Source: Stratiolaelaps scimitus (lineage: Eukaryota; Arthropoda; Arachnida; Mesostigmata; Laelapidae). Taken from it: a stretch of DNA of 64,000 nucleotides. Shown piece after piece: positions 50,471-61,356 of the stretch; position 1 is the stretch's first letter; each line of letters starts with the position of its first letter. Under the pieces are notes generated by a model. That model saw only the letters and a program-made list of their open reading frames with translations. It was not told where the DNA came from and searched no databases. Made by a program: the position numbers and the translations under genes. The stretch is taken from the NCBI GenBank assembly GCA_019614645.1, contig JABWDB010000015.1:3410001-3474000 (forward strand). The letters run 5' to 3'.

Positions 50471-52620
50471 ATATATACAAATGTATTTGCCACCTTCGAT
50501 TTCTCAGCCACCAAATGTCTAGACGTTCGATTGCTATAAAATCCTGACCACATCTCTAATTTAAACTCTGACTGTGGTAACGGTGAAATCTTCCAGAATC
50601 TTCCAGAAATCTTTCAACGATTGTCAGCCGATGGAGGAACAGTCAGAGGCCACTCCAACCTGCTTAAACAGCAGAGTTGTCGACAAGTTGAACTTGACTT
50701 CGGTTATTGTTATCAGATGTATCTCATGTAGAATAGTTGACCTTCCTTTAGACGCAACGGAATCCCATCTGTCAATATGATCCAACATACTGTTGTGCTC
50801 CTGTTTAAGGCGAGGGGCCGGATACAGCAGCAGAAATAAAACGTAAAACGAATCGGCGGCGATGAGGAACTCTCGATATTATTTCGCGGTATCTTTTTCC
50901 GCTCCTGTCAGGAAACGACACTTCATCGTTATGGCAATGTACGACGGTGGTCTCCCACCACACGCGAGGGGGAAGTAGCGCCATATATTGTTTTTTCCTG
51001 TCGACGTATGTAACCGGGAACGCATGTATGGGAGGTAACATCGTGTATCGGGGGCGTAGTACTCCGCGGTACGATGCAGCTGTCGCGGTCCACACCGAGT
51101 TCAACCCCCGTAACCGCGATGTCCATGCTTGCTAGCTCACTTCACAAGATTGTGTCCACAGCTCGACAAGTGATGACACGCCCGGCTTCCGTGAGGGAGT
51201 TCACTACGCAAAACAAGAAGCCCTGTACCCCGACGTTGTCGGCGCCGATTGCGGGGAAACGCAGGTTTGGCATAGGTGTCACATCAGAAGAGGGGCGTCG
51301 CCGGACGAACTGGCAGCTTTTGCTGGATCTTTGTAAATGTTTCGTCGATGAAACGTTGTGTATGTTCGCTCGCTCGGTGGCTAGCTGCCGGCTCGTCTTC
51401 AGTGCTCGTTCTCAACGAGTGCCGATGGTAGGCGCGGTCTGCCGCGCCTACCATTGGCACTGCCGCTACTGCGCCGTCAAGAGATGTGGTTGGAGCACTT
51501 TTTTGGATCTTCGCCTCCACCGCTGAAACCGCTACCCGCTGCGGCCGACTCTGCGCCGAAAGAAAGCCCCGCGCACTTCACTCGTGCGGCTTCTCAGTCC
51601 CCTTGTCCACACGGACGATTGTAGTGTATTAATAGTGATCCTCGAGGTATCGGCGTCGCGCGGTGACGAGCAGGATTACAACGGGCGAGTCGAATTATTC
51701 ATGACTGACTGTCGCGCTCGGGTCCGAGAGTTCGAACGGACTCGAACGCCCACGAGCGTTTACAATCGCGCGCACGCACTCGTAGAAAGAGAGAGAGAGA
51801 GAGAGGGGGGGTCGAGACACGGACAGGCATACCCAGCAGTAAACACTCATCATTTCAAACTGTTGCAGGTTCTCCATTCTGCTTTGCGCCGTCTAAGCAG
51901 GTATCTCGGTGGACGGTAGCGTCACCGTTGTCGCCTGCACCGCCAGCCTCTCGGGGGCTCTGCATAACCCACGATATCGTCAGGCTTGAGGGGATTGGCT
52001 AGCCGCCCCTCGAAAACGGCTCCCTCGGCCAGGTCAGCGAATGTGGTGCAAGCCACGGAGGTGGGGGCTGACTAACTGAACGGGGCACACGGTTCGTCTG
52101 CAGAAGAATAAAAGTGGACGGCCGTGATTCGAGCCATAACGAGACGACAGGAATAGTGTGATGACCTAACAATATCGCTAAAAAAACACCAGCAGCGGCT
52201 GCGGCTTTGACGTGCAGCGTCCGCGTCGGTTGGCGGTTGGATCGGGCGGACATCGTCGACAAGGCGGAACAGACGATAGGGAGAGGAAGAGCGATGTGAA
52301 AGGCGGTAAAAGCAAGGAATATTGAGAAAAAGAGGGTCCATACTCAACAGGAGCAGAGTACGTGATGATGACACTTACAGCTAGGCTGAACAAGGGGTCT
52401 GCACCCCAACAACAACAATGGCAGCAGCAGCAGCAATAAGAACAACAACAGCAATAGAACCATAACGCAAAGCGGGCTATGCTTGGGTTGGGTATCTATA
52501 CATCATGTATGGTTATGGATGCGCGATGTTCATATACAGTAGACAAAAGGTGTAAACGTTTGTCGATTACTTCAACAATGCACACAACAGTGTTTCAACA
52601 GTAAAAGGAAGAATACTTAC
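50471..52620. other. No gene found; contains a near-perfect hairpin
   Basis: Frames open on both strands at 51,074-51,526 overlie the hairpin at 51,418-51,461. A GA run is at 51,788-51,806. Positions 52,390-52,460 are CAA/CAG-rich. No supported exon until 52,621. Confidence 0.4.
51418..51461. repeat. 44-nt near-perfect hairpin
   Basis: AGTGCC, one mismatch, ATGGTAGGCGCGG, a four-base loop (tctg), CCGCGCCTACCAT, one mismatch, GGCACT. The inner 13 bp pair perfectly and the outer six extend the stem to 20 positions with one mismatch. Loop and stem lengths are unlike an animal pre-miRNA, which is longer. It may be a cruciform-forming site or a fold-back remnant of a small transposon. Confidence 0.85.
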
Positions 52621-52773
52621 AAGTACTTCCGGGGGCGAGGGGGCGAGAAGCGCAGCCGGGGCCATAGCGTACGGCGTTCTGCAAGGCTCCCGTGTGTTCC
52701 CGGGTGCCGATCGCGCTCTCGCAGAACGCTTTTTCGCAAAAAGGCGAATTAAGCCGCCTGTCGGCTTTAAGAG
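52621..52773 (-). CDS. Candidate 153-nt internal coding exon
   Basis: On the minus strand a (CT)n tract and tctttctctcggttcctcgtactatgcag form a strong acceptor before 52773, and GAAGTACTT|GTAAGTATT is a consensus donor. Read phase 0-0 it is open for 51 codons, beginning LLKPTGGLIRLFAKKRSARA and ending in a Pro/Ala-rich stretch (APSPPEVL). A second frame is also open. The acceptor's pyrimidine tract is the complement of the (GA)n array at 52,822-52,839. No domain recognised. It could precede the 39-kb exons in the same gene (phase 0 to phase 0). Confidence 0.35.
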
Positions 52774-52821
52774 CTGCATAGTACGAGGAACCGAGAGAAA
52801 GAGATACATAAAGAAAACAAA

Positions 52822-52839
52822 AGAGAGAGAGAGAGAGAG
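52822..52839. repeat. (GA)n microsatellite
   Basis: A short perfect GA array. Its complement is part of the pyrimidine tract upstream of the minus-strand candidate exon at 52,773. Confidence 0.9.
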
Positions 52840-53284
52840 TTAAAAGAGCAGGAGTAAGCATTTTTTGAAAGTGCAATACGCAATCGATGATTTTAACATC
52901 GCACACGACAGTGGAGTGCCTTGAAATTCTTACACACATCGGGCCCTACTGCGCTACAAACGATATTGCACATATTGAGAGTATTTACAATCTTTGCAAA
53001 AGAAAGCACATAATTGATAAAATAAGTGGAATAATTGCGAAAAAAAGCGGTTGAGCTGTTATATCTATTCGTGTACGGCCCCTATTCAGGGTGTACCATT
53101 GCACTGTGCGTGCGCGGTATCAATAAATATGTAGAGATATGCCTATATAGCTAAAATATTGCATCTTTATTCTGCCACATTCAATATGTTTTGTAATATA
53201 ATGTATATATATGTATAAGGTCACGCAGGCGGCCCAGAGGCCGCTAGCATTCGACTTTCGTTACGCGTTCGAAATGGCAACCGT

Positions 53285-54217
53285 CGGACCAGGTCCCTGT
53301 GACATGCATTTTTACAAGAAGTGTCAGGTTTATGTTTCAAAAGAAGAAATGTCTAGCTGAAATCCATCGAAAGTTCGTTAGCGTACACGACCATAATGCC
53401 CTAAATCGACGACAGGTGTGCCGTTGGTGTGCGCAGTTTAGGTAAGGCTGCTGGAACATTAATAAACATTGAGGGCACCCACCCCTTCCCGAATCTCATT
53501 TCGACGAACGGATCCAGATAATCGAAAAAGCTTTTGGGCAAACTAGAACTTGGTCATTGACGACTTTGTCGGCTAAATTGGCGGGCCTCATGAGACATGT
53601 TGTCGAATTATTACAAATAATCTGAGGATGCAGAAAAAAGTGCAAAATGGGTCCCTCAGGAACTCGGTCCTGGCCAACTGAAGGGTGTTCGCGAGACAAT
53701 TTGATGATATATAGGCAGCAAAAGAGTCGTTTAGAGCATGCCGTTGCAGTGGAGGAGACATGGGTCAGCCTGTATAGGGGACCGGAAAAAGATCAAGTGA
53801 AACAGTGGCTACGACCAGGTGAACAGGCAATGGCGGTAGCAATACCAAATAGATTCGAACCTAAAGTAATGGTACCACTTGACATGGATTTCAACGGAAT
53901 TTGCTACTACGAGATTTTGGGACCAAAAGAAAAAATGGACATTGTCTCGATATCGCGAGTTCTTGACGGGACTCATGAATAATTGGCATGGCAATAGGAC
54001 CCTCGATTAAAGAGGGCTATAGGTGGCAAAAGGTATGCAAACATCGATTTACTCCGAGAGGCCTTAAATAACGAAGTTATAAGTGGTAATAGAAACAGTG
54101 CATACCGATAAATGAAGGGGTGCATACCTCAAGCTCATACTAAAAAAATCTTTGTTTTAACCAATATTGAAATTTATATGTGTTACTATAAAGTCATTAT
54201 TTTTGGGTCAACCTAAT
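53285..54217 (+). mobile_element. Decayed mariner element with 3' terminal repeat
   Basis: Scattered frames match mariner transposase in order: an N-terminal helix-turn-helix region (CLAEIHRKFVSVHDHNALNR, RRQVCRWCAQF) near 53,350-53,440; AKWVPQELGPGQLKGVRE near 53,650; KQWLRPGEQAMAVAIPNRF; then VPLDMDFNGICYYEILGP at 53,875, which contains the first catalytic aspartate. The HDN and SPD regions are deleted, and sequence resumes in the C-terminal part shared with the 49.9-kb copy. The 3' end, read in reverse, is ttaggttgacccaaaaataa, resembling mariner inverted repeats, with TA beside it. Many stops and frameshifts: inactive. Confidence 0.8.
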
Positions 54218-55299
54218 ACATGAAAAACGTCAGCGCTTCTATAGTATTATATACTATATGATACTATGATACTCTTCGCATGGCATGGTTGTACGGACGA
54301 GTCGTCATCATTCGTTTGTAAACACCTCGCTTACGCGTGCGCAGTAGAAAAAGGTGGAGATTCTCGCAACCCCACATAGTGAGAGTGCTACTTTAGGCTT
54401 AAGAGGCTGCAGAAAAGTTTGCGGCGTGCGTGGTCGAAAGGTGAAAGGATACTCGGTTACGACAAACGAGCATAAAGATGGAACGATCCGGGGGTTAACG
54501 CAGTGAAACCGGTTGTGCTCGAGGGAATCCGGCTGATTGCGAAGCTCTCCTTACGCACAGAGGAGAGTTCGCCTACCGGCCGGTGTCCCCCCCTGCTGGC
54601 ATTGTCTGCCGCGCGGGTCGTGAAACAGGACGACAACAGGAGACGATGGTGGCGGTGTGACGAAGGACAACGAGAGATTGCCAGACCCCCCCCCCCCCCA
54701 TAACCCCCGATAAAAGCCCAATGCTGCTCGTGATGTGTGACACCCGAGTGATGGTTAGCGCTGGTTAAGCCCGTGGAGCGCGAGATGATGGATCGCATTT
54801 GATCGAAAGTGCCTGACCGCGGCGTAGCAACACTGTTAGACATGGCTGCGCTGTATAGCGGGAAATTCTGGGCCTCAAAGTGTTTGCCCTAAGCTGGTGG
54901 TCGCTGGCGTCCCACAACTGAGGTGTTTGGGTGGAAGATGTCCGCTTCAGATCGAAGCAGTTTTGGCTTGTCCTTGTTAACGCTGAGTAGGTGCACGGGC
55001 TTTGGGGAGGAGGGGCTTGGGAGTTTGTCGACATGGGTCAAGGCACCCAGTGAAAATGGCAGAATTAAAGACAACAGAGGTTTTTCAAGACCTCGCTAGT
55101 GAATAAGTGAGAAGCTCGTTGAGAGGCAACCGAGCAAGGGGAGCTTGGGTGCAAATCGTAATGATTTGCATATCACTGTGCAAATGACAGGTCCGACCAT
55201 TGAGAGCTGAGAGCACTGATGGTGGTACAACTAAGAGATCTACACAGGAACAGAGCCACTAGTTCAGTCGCAAATAGAAAAACGAATATACACGCCGTC
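54218..55299. other. No gene found
   Basis: C14 at 54,686-54,699. Frames are open on both strands at 54,457-54,843 in a moderately G+C-rich stretch, without splice support. Confidence 0.4.
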
Positions 55300-55455
55300 A
55301 GCACGGTGGCGGTTGGACGGCGTGGCTAAGTCTCTGGCTGTAAAAGATGGAGGCCGCAGGTTCGAGTCCATCGATCTGATGACGACATATGAGAGACCTT
55401 AAGCATTGTAAAAATTGCAGTTCCTTTAATAAACCAATAAACCTTTGCCATACCT
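55300..55455 (+). mobile_element. tRNA-derived SINE, full-length
   Basis: A pol III promoter is recognisable: A-box-like gtggctaagtctctgg (55,322-55,337) and a perfect B box ggttcgagtcc (55,359-55,369), spaced as in a tRNA head. A body of about 40 bp follows (gatctgatgacgac, cttaagcattg) and a tail gcagttcctttaataaacca ending in imperfect ccttacc repeats. The tail is shared with 35,379-35,426 and 58,368-58,421. It does not end in poly(A), so retroposition probably used a LINE with the same short-repeat 3' end. No cloverleaf tRNA gene is present. Confidence 0.8.
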
Positions 55456-58367
55456 TACCTAACAAGTTTTCAGATTTTCCTTATTGGTGTCAAAGTAAAC
55501 GAGGCAAAAAACAGTTTCCTAACAGCAATGACTAATTAACACGTTTCGATTTCGCTTTTCGTCAATTTTGTGCGCCAGCGATGGAGGTCTGTGTTGATCG
55601 ACGCTGCAGAAATAGTTATGTTTGTAAATTGCAGGTTTATTTTGTAATTATTGAGCGATTCTTTAAACAATAAAATAAGTGTAAACGTTAAAAAAATACC
55701 ATTTGCCTTTGTATGCTATAGCTCTTTCCTATATTTCAGGAAGAGGAGCTCGTTCTCATTGGAAGGGCTCTGATCTTAGCAACCCATCGCGTTTAACATT
55801 CATAAGCTATGTTCCTTATATGGTGCGTTATTATTGATTGAAACCAATTAAAAGATAGTTGAATACGCGAGGACAGATGTAATATATATCTACCGGTGGT
55901 TCTAAGAAAACTTAGCCGCGCTTGGAGCACTGGTTGTTAGGTCAAAAGATACTGCTACAGGCTGAACACTCGCCTCATATTTATATCGTACCCATCTGAA
56001 GGTAAGATCGAGGTAAGGCCTTTGAGAAAGACACCTTGAGTTGTTCAAAGCAAGTGGTTATCGTGGCTCACACAGGATCAACTACACCGGTCGTGGTTGA
56101 TAACGCTATACGGCTGCTTTTTCCGTAGCTATTACAGTGTACACTACACTACGACGCACTTGCTGCACCCGCAAACTAAATAGAGAAGCCCGTTTGATAT
56201 GTTGACATGTACACCGTGAGTAATCACCACTCACGAATCGCTGAGAGCACTAATTGGCATGGAACTGGTTCACCAAGATATTTGCATGTTGGTAGCCGAT
56301 GAGGTTATCGTGGTGCTATTGGTGACGGCACCGATGGGTTCGACCGTTTCTCATTTGGCTACACTGATGTCATAATTATATCAAGTGTACATAATACGGT
56401 GCATAGTCACCTTGCACCAAATCCTAGTAACAGTAATAACGTAGTAATAGAACATACAGCAGCAACCCCATTGTTGTGTAAAATTGTGTTGCGTACCATT
56501 CGCCGTCGCGCGTACCACAGCCGTCCTCTGTATGTACCAAATAAATATCTTCAAATCACTCTCCATCGAGAGACCACCGAGAATGGATGTGTGTTTCTTC
56601 CGTTAGGTTCGCACTAGCGTTTCGTCTTAAGCGTTAATCTCAAAGCTAATCGCGCCGGGCACACGCCCTCTATACAATCTGGCTTATCCTCAATCCTCTG
56701 CCTAACGGCGTCTGGATTCCACAGTGGGAAATCCACAGAACTATCGCGAACGACAATAAGGGTTCTATTCGAAAATGGTTGTGTCCAAAACAAAGTGACC
56801 AGTGTCTGCCAGCTTCTCAATATTGACGAAACAAATGTTCGCACTGTGGAAGCTGACATCGGTTCTAGGCGCTAACTATTAGCTATATAACTAATATAAC
56901 TAGCTATATAACTAATAGCTTGTGTACACGGTTGAGAGTTTGCTTGCTGTGGCAAGCTTGCAGAACGCGTAACAAGCGGTTGAGCTCGTCTCGTCAGCCG
57001 TCGTGCGCGATGGGATTTACGCTGCGCGTTGAAGCCGCCCAACGCTCGCATCCCTATTGCTATCGCGCTATCCCCGAAGTGACTGCCCGAACTACACAAC
57101 ACTTCCACCAAGATGGAGTTAACTCCGCAAAGGCGGCGCCAAACCCTTCACCACACGCCCTGGCCCTTCAGGCCTCAACTGCCCCCCCCCCCCAACCAAT
57201 CTCCACTGGCCCTCCCCTACCAACTGCCTTAGTTTGGGATTACGTCGCATGTCTCGCAATGGAAATACATACATAGTCAGTGCCGAGGCGAGGATCACAC
57301 TCGCGTTCAAGCATGGGAAACACCACGCGAGGCGTTACCCAGTGGCCACAGGCGCGGTCTACTCTCTCCATTACAACCGGGGAGCTAACGCGTGGGCATC
57401 TGTGCGTCACACCGGAGCAGATATCTTTGGCACCGCGGAAGCGGCGGCGGCGACGACAGCACCGGCGTGAGTTCAGCACATGGAGACGCACAGCGCCTTC
57501 TGAATATGCCGCTGTGCTCGGAAAGATCCGCGAGCTGATAAAAAGCCTTTCGACGGACGACTAGCTCACAATCGTGTCTTCTCCTTGTTAAGCCTGCGAC
57601 GTCGCCTCCGCCTATCCAGCTAACAAGGTAGCTGCGAGTGGCGAACAATGTGAAGTGGCAGAAGCCACCGCGCTGGACGGAGCGCGCACTTGGGGTTTGA
57701 TGCAGATATGATAAAAAAGAAAAGCAACGATGCCCGCTGCCGGGGAGACACTGACGGCGTGGAGAGACGAACGCGAGATTAAGGGATCAGAAGCAAGGAG
57801 AGCAGCTGTCGGCAGCTGCCGGAGCAATCAGGCCTGGGAGATGGCGGGGTGGGGAGGGGGGGGTACGGTTAGACGTAGGTCTCGGCAGCGAGCTGGCTTT
57901 CCGCCTGCATATACTCGATCAGTCAAGGGAACGTGCCGTTTCGAAACTTGCCGGATTGGTGAGACTGTTCTGTCATTGCGTGACGAATGAAATGATATGC
58001 GTTAGCGTACGCAGAGGTGTTCTGCTGTTCGAGATGTTTGCGAGACGCACGGGATGCCTTTCCTGTAATCGGCTATTGTCCTTTTTTTTGAACGCACATG
58101 TTCAGCAGCAATTTGAACTTAGACAGAAAAAGTAAACAAGATCACAAGTTGTTGTGGTTGTCGTGAAACTAGAAAAACCTATGGTGTCTTGAGACTTGGG
58201 ATCGAATAGTAGGAGTGGAGAAGAATAACGTTCAAGGGCGTTACAATAGATGCGAGTTTATCATCCAGTGGCAACCAGTGGAAATGTCAATAGAAATGTC
58301 GAATAAAAGCAAATAGATTTTCGGTAAAACGAAATCAAAAACATCATAATATATATAACACAACACA
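55456..58367. other. No gene found
   Basis: Positions 55,456-56,870 are A+T-rich. Adjacent plus-strand donor-like words (CTGAAG|GTAAGATCGAG|GTAAGG) lie near 55,999-56,011. Positions 57,000-57,900 are G+C-richer with frames open on both strands, and C12 is at 57,182-57,193. The 3' untranslated region of the minus-strand gene at 58,853 may extend into 58,420-58,850, but no clear polyadenylation signal was identified. Confidence 0.35.
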
Positions 58368-58421
58368 GAGAGCTTAAGCATTGTAAAATTGCAGCTCCTT
58401 CAATAAACCTTTACCTTTACA
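58368..58421 (+). mobile_element. 5'-truncated SINE/LINE tail
   Basis: agcttaagcattgtaaaatt, gcagctccttcaataaacct, then ttacctttac: the same 3' segment as the SINE at 55.3 kb, lacking the tRNA-like head. Confidence 0.7.
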
Positions 58422-58852
58422 CTGCAATTGGGTTATGACGACTACACAAATGTACACCACAACACAAGCTTGTTTATAATACACACACACAATTCATGAT
58501 GATGCATCACTGCTTCATCCGAAGCTGTGACGGTTCCTGCACCTTCCTGGCTTCTGAACAGGGCTAAACACGAAACACATGACGAGGATACGACACGATG
58601 GACATTACATACACAGGGGGTTCATTTGTAGTTAAGAGAATCACGGACAGAGACGACTAGGGGATCCTACGGCGAGCTACCAGGGTAATACATGCAGTGC
58701 TGGGACGGGATCCCTGTCTGCAGTTATTGAAATCGGCCACAATAGCTCCGACGTAACGCATGACGAAATAACACGAACACGCACTGAGACCAGCACGAAC
58801 CGAAGTGGCGGCCGAAGGGGGGCTAGGAGAGATGTTCTGAAGCAATATTCCC

Positions 58853-59725
58853 CTAAAGATTCGAGACGGGACTGGCATCGCTCGATGATCCTGGCGAGCT
58901 CGATACTTCCTCGGCGTCGCCGTCCTTCTCAGGATCACTGTCACTATTTACTGTTGTGGGGCTACCCTGGCTGGGTGACTGTTGGTGCTTATCCGACGAT
59001 GGTTTCCCTTCAACGTACTTTGTCGACGACAGCGTTAGCCAACCGGTCTTTCTTGGCCCGGGCTCTAGCGGTTCTGTGCTTCCTTTGTCCACGAGCCGAT
59101 GGTGTGGTACGATTTGGCCGACCGTCACTCCGGGTGCGTTATGTTTCGATTCGGTAGATTTTACCTCAGCTGCTGCCTCGGCCCTCGATGCGGGTGCACG
59201 CGTCCGCCGTTTCGACTGCAGCATGAGTCGCGAGAAAAATGGACACGCTAAGGAACCGCGGCGTTCCTTTAGAGGGAATTCTGCTGTCTTCGGAATCGCG
59301 TCAGAAGCAGGGGGTCGGGCTTGAGTCTGTTTCGCTGGTTTAGACGCGCTTGCGTTTGTCACAAGCTTCATCTCGTGTGCAGGATGACTTTTAACGCGCT
59401 GTGGTGGCGAGCATTTTATTGAGGAAGCTTGTTCTAGGGAAGGTTCGGCGACTTTTGGATACAGGTCCAATGAAGGTGGGACGCCCTTAGAAACGAGGAT
59501 CGGCGGTGCTTTCTCAGCAAATTTGAATGGGGCTTTAAGCCGCTGAGATTTGCTCGACCTAAATCGACTCGCTTGCTGGGAGGTCTGCGAAATCTCCTTT
59601 TCCACTTGAACGATTCGCTCCTCGATCGCCTTAAGCTTCGTCTCCACCTGCTCCTTGGGGTCCTTCGTTGGGCGATGCGAAGCACGACTTAAGAAGTCGA
59701 CCAGCCTTGAGCCGTACCTAGATGA
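58853..59725 (-). CDS. Terminal coding exon (290 codons plus stop)
   Basis: The acceptor gattccctctgcag ends at 59726. The exon begins SSRYGSRLVDFLSRASHRPT and continues to EQVETKLKAIEERIVQVEKE, whose spaced hydrophobics and charged flanks suggest a coiled coil of about four heptads. A long Ser/Pro/Lys-rich disordered region follows. Near the end, NSDSDPEKDGDAEEVSSS is acidic and looks like casein-kinase-type phosphorylation sequence; it ends SPVSNL. This 873-nt exon is open in one frame only over its full length. Shadow frames on the plus strand are shorter. Confidence 0.7.
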   Translation of the reverse strand, partial: SSRYGSRLVDFLSRASHRPTKDPKEQVETKLKAIEERIVQVEKEISQTSQQASRFRSSKSQRLKAPFKFAEKAPPILVSKGVPPSLDLYPKVAEPSLEQASSIKCSPPQRVKSHPAHEMKLVTNASASKPAKQTQARPPASDAIPKTAEFPLKERRGSLACPFFSRLMLQSKRRTRAPASRAEAAAEVKSTESKHNAPGVTVGQIVPHHRLVDKGSTEPLEPGPRKTGWLTLSSTKYVEGKPSSDKHQQSPSQGSPTTVNSDSDPEKDGDAEEVSSSPGSSSDASPVSNL

Positions 59726-61318
59726 CTGCAGAGGGAATCGGCATTAGTAAGCCAGCGATGCTATTATTTTTCCAGAATGCAATTTTCCAAAAAAGAATTA
59801 GATATAATACAATTAAATAAACGCTAGTCAAAATTATCGCCGAGTAACCTCTTCAACGTGTTCATTTCAACCTGCAAAGTGACCATGGGTTGGATCAGTG
59901 ACCACCTGATTATTGTTGATGAACAGCAAAATCACGACTGTTCCTGTATGATATGATGGCAGCTATACCTTACAATGATTTGAATAGGACCCAGCTCAAA
60001 ATCAGGAATCATAATCAGAGGCAGGTACACGGACAGACAGAGCGAGATTAAACAAAACGACTCTCGTTCAGCGATTGTTAACCCTCCCTCCACATGAGTT
60101 TGTCAGTGCATTACCTTCTCACTAGCGGAACGCTCCTTGTGATGGGCGTCCATCACGTGCGTGATGTCCTGAGCGATTGCTAGTAGCTTCTGTCGCTGCT
60201 CGAGTGACGGCCGCTGGAATCGTTCCTCTCGCTTCTCGATCGGACTCGGCGAGATCACCTCTTCCTCGGCCATCGACAAGCGAATCTTCACCTCGGTGTT
60301 GCGATTTCGCGAATCCCTGTCCGATTTCGTCGACGACACATGGTTCAGCCCGCGAACGTGCTTGGTTCGAGTCCGACGAGCTCCCTTCGTCGGCGGCCTG
60401 TGACGCGCGTAACCTATTACCGTCTGCTTTACAAGTGGACATAAATGGAAATGACAACCACGAATTTGCATGGTTAGCTCTATGAGCTCGCTGGCCGGCC
60501 GGCTATCGTGCTGCACTGCTATGCGTTCGGCTAAGGTGTATGCAATGCTTGATGAGCGTTTCAGCGCTAACGAGGCAAGCTGTAAGTAAGCTCCGAGTCA
60601 GCAACATTATGACATATTAATGTCGTGCTACTCGTGTCCTTCTCTCGAAACTAGAACATGCAATTAAAATTAGCAAAGGCGACTGTCTAGAACATAAAGG
60701 ACGACTAACAATTAACGACGCGCAAGAGACTAGGGTAAATTTATAGTTAGTCAGGTAGTAGTCGGAACAGAGGCGAGCTTATAGACGAAACTTACTTCAA
60801 AATCGGGACTACATTATCCGCATCATCTGCAATACAAACGAACCAAATTGAGATTAGTGTTGAGAATCGGAAGATTAGCTCACAGTGTTCGTAGTGTTGT
60901 CTGTGACCAACAAACGCCATCGTTCGGATAGCGCCTTCGCAGATCATGTGCTGGCAGTGAGTCCTCAGTGGGTAAGTGCCCATGTAGTGATAACGCGTGT
61001 CGAGTAAAAACGACAGCGGATATGATATACATGCTATTGTGTGTGTACAAAATGGATAAGCAATGCTAAAGAGATGCGCTCCAGCCTCCGCCGCTAGGTG
61101 TGAAAACTAGTGAAGATTTCTCCACTAAACTCCTCTAAAAGGAATTCTTCACTGCTCGAAAGTTACGTTTAAGGTATTTCATTATTTTTTTATTACTTTT
61201 ATTTAAAGGTATTTCATAAACACAAAGTATAACAATGAGTGATTTGCATCGTCGAAATGATGAGCGACATAGCCCAGACAGCTAGCTCGTTTAGCGGTTC
61301 GACATTGGCTTTAAAACA

Positions 61319-61356
<38 letters not shown>

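Noticed and set aside
53441..53450. Splice donor TTTAG|GTAAGG at 53,441
   Set aside because: Falls within the decayed mariner transposase, so it is unlikely to serve a host gene.
55322..55369. A functional tRNA gene
   Set aside because: A and B boxes are present but the arms do not fold into a cloverleaf and a SINE tail follows; classified as a SINE.
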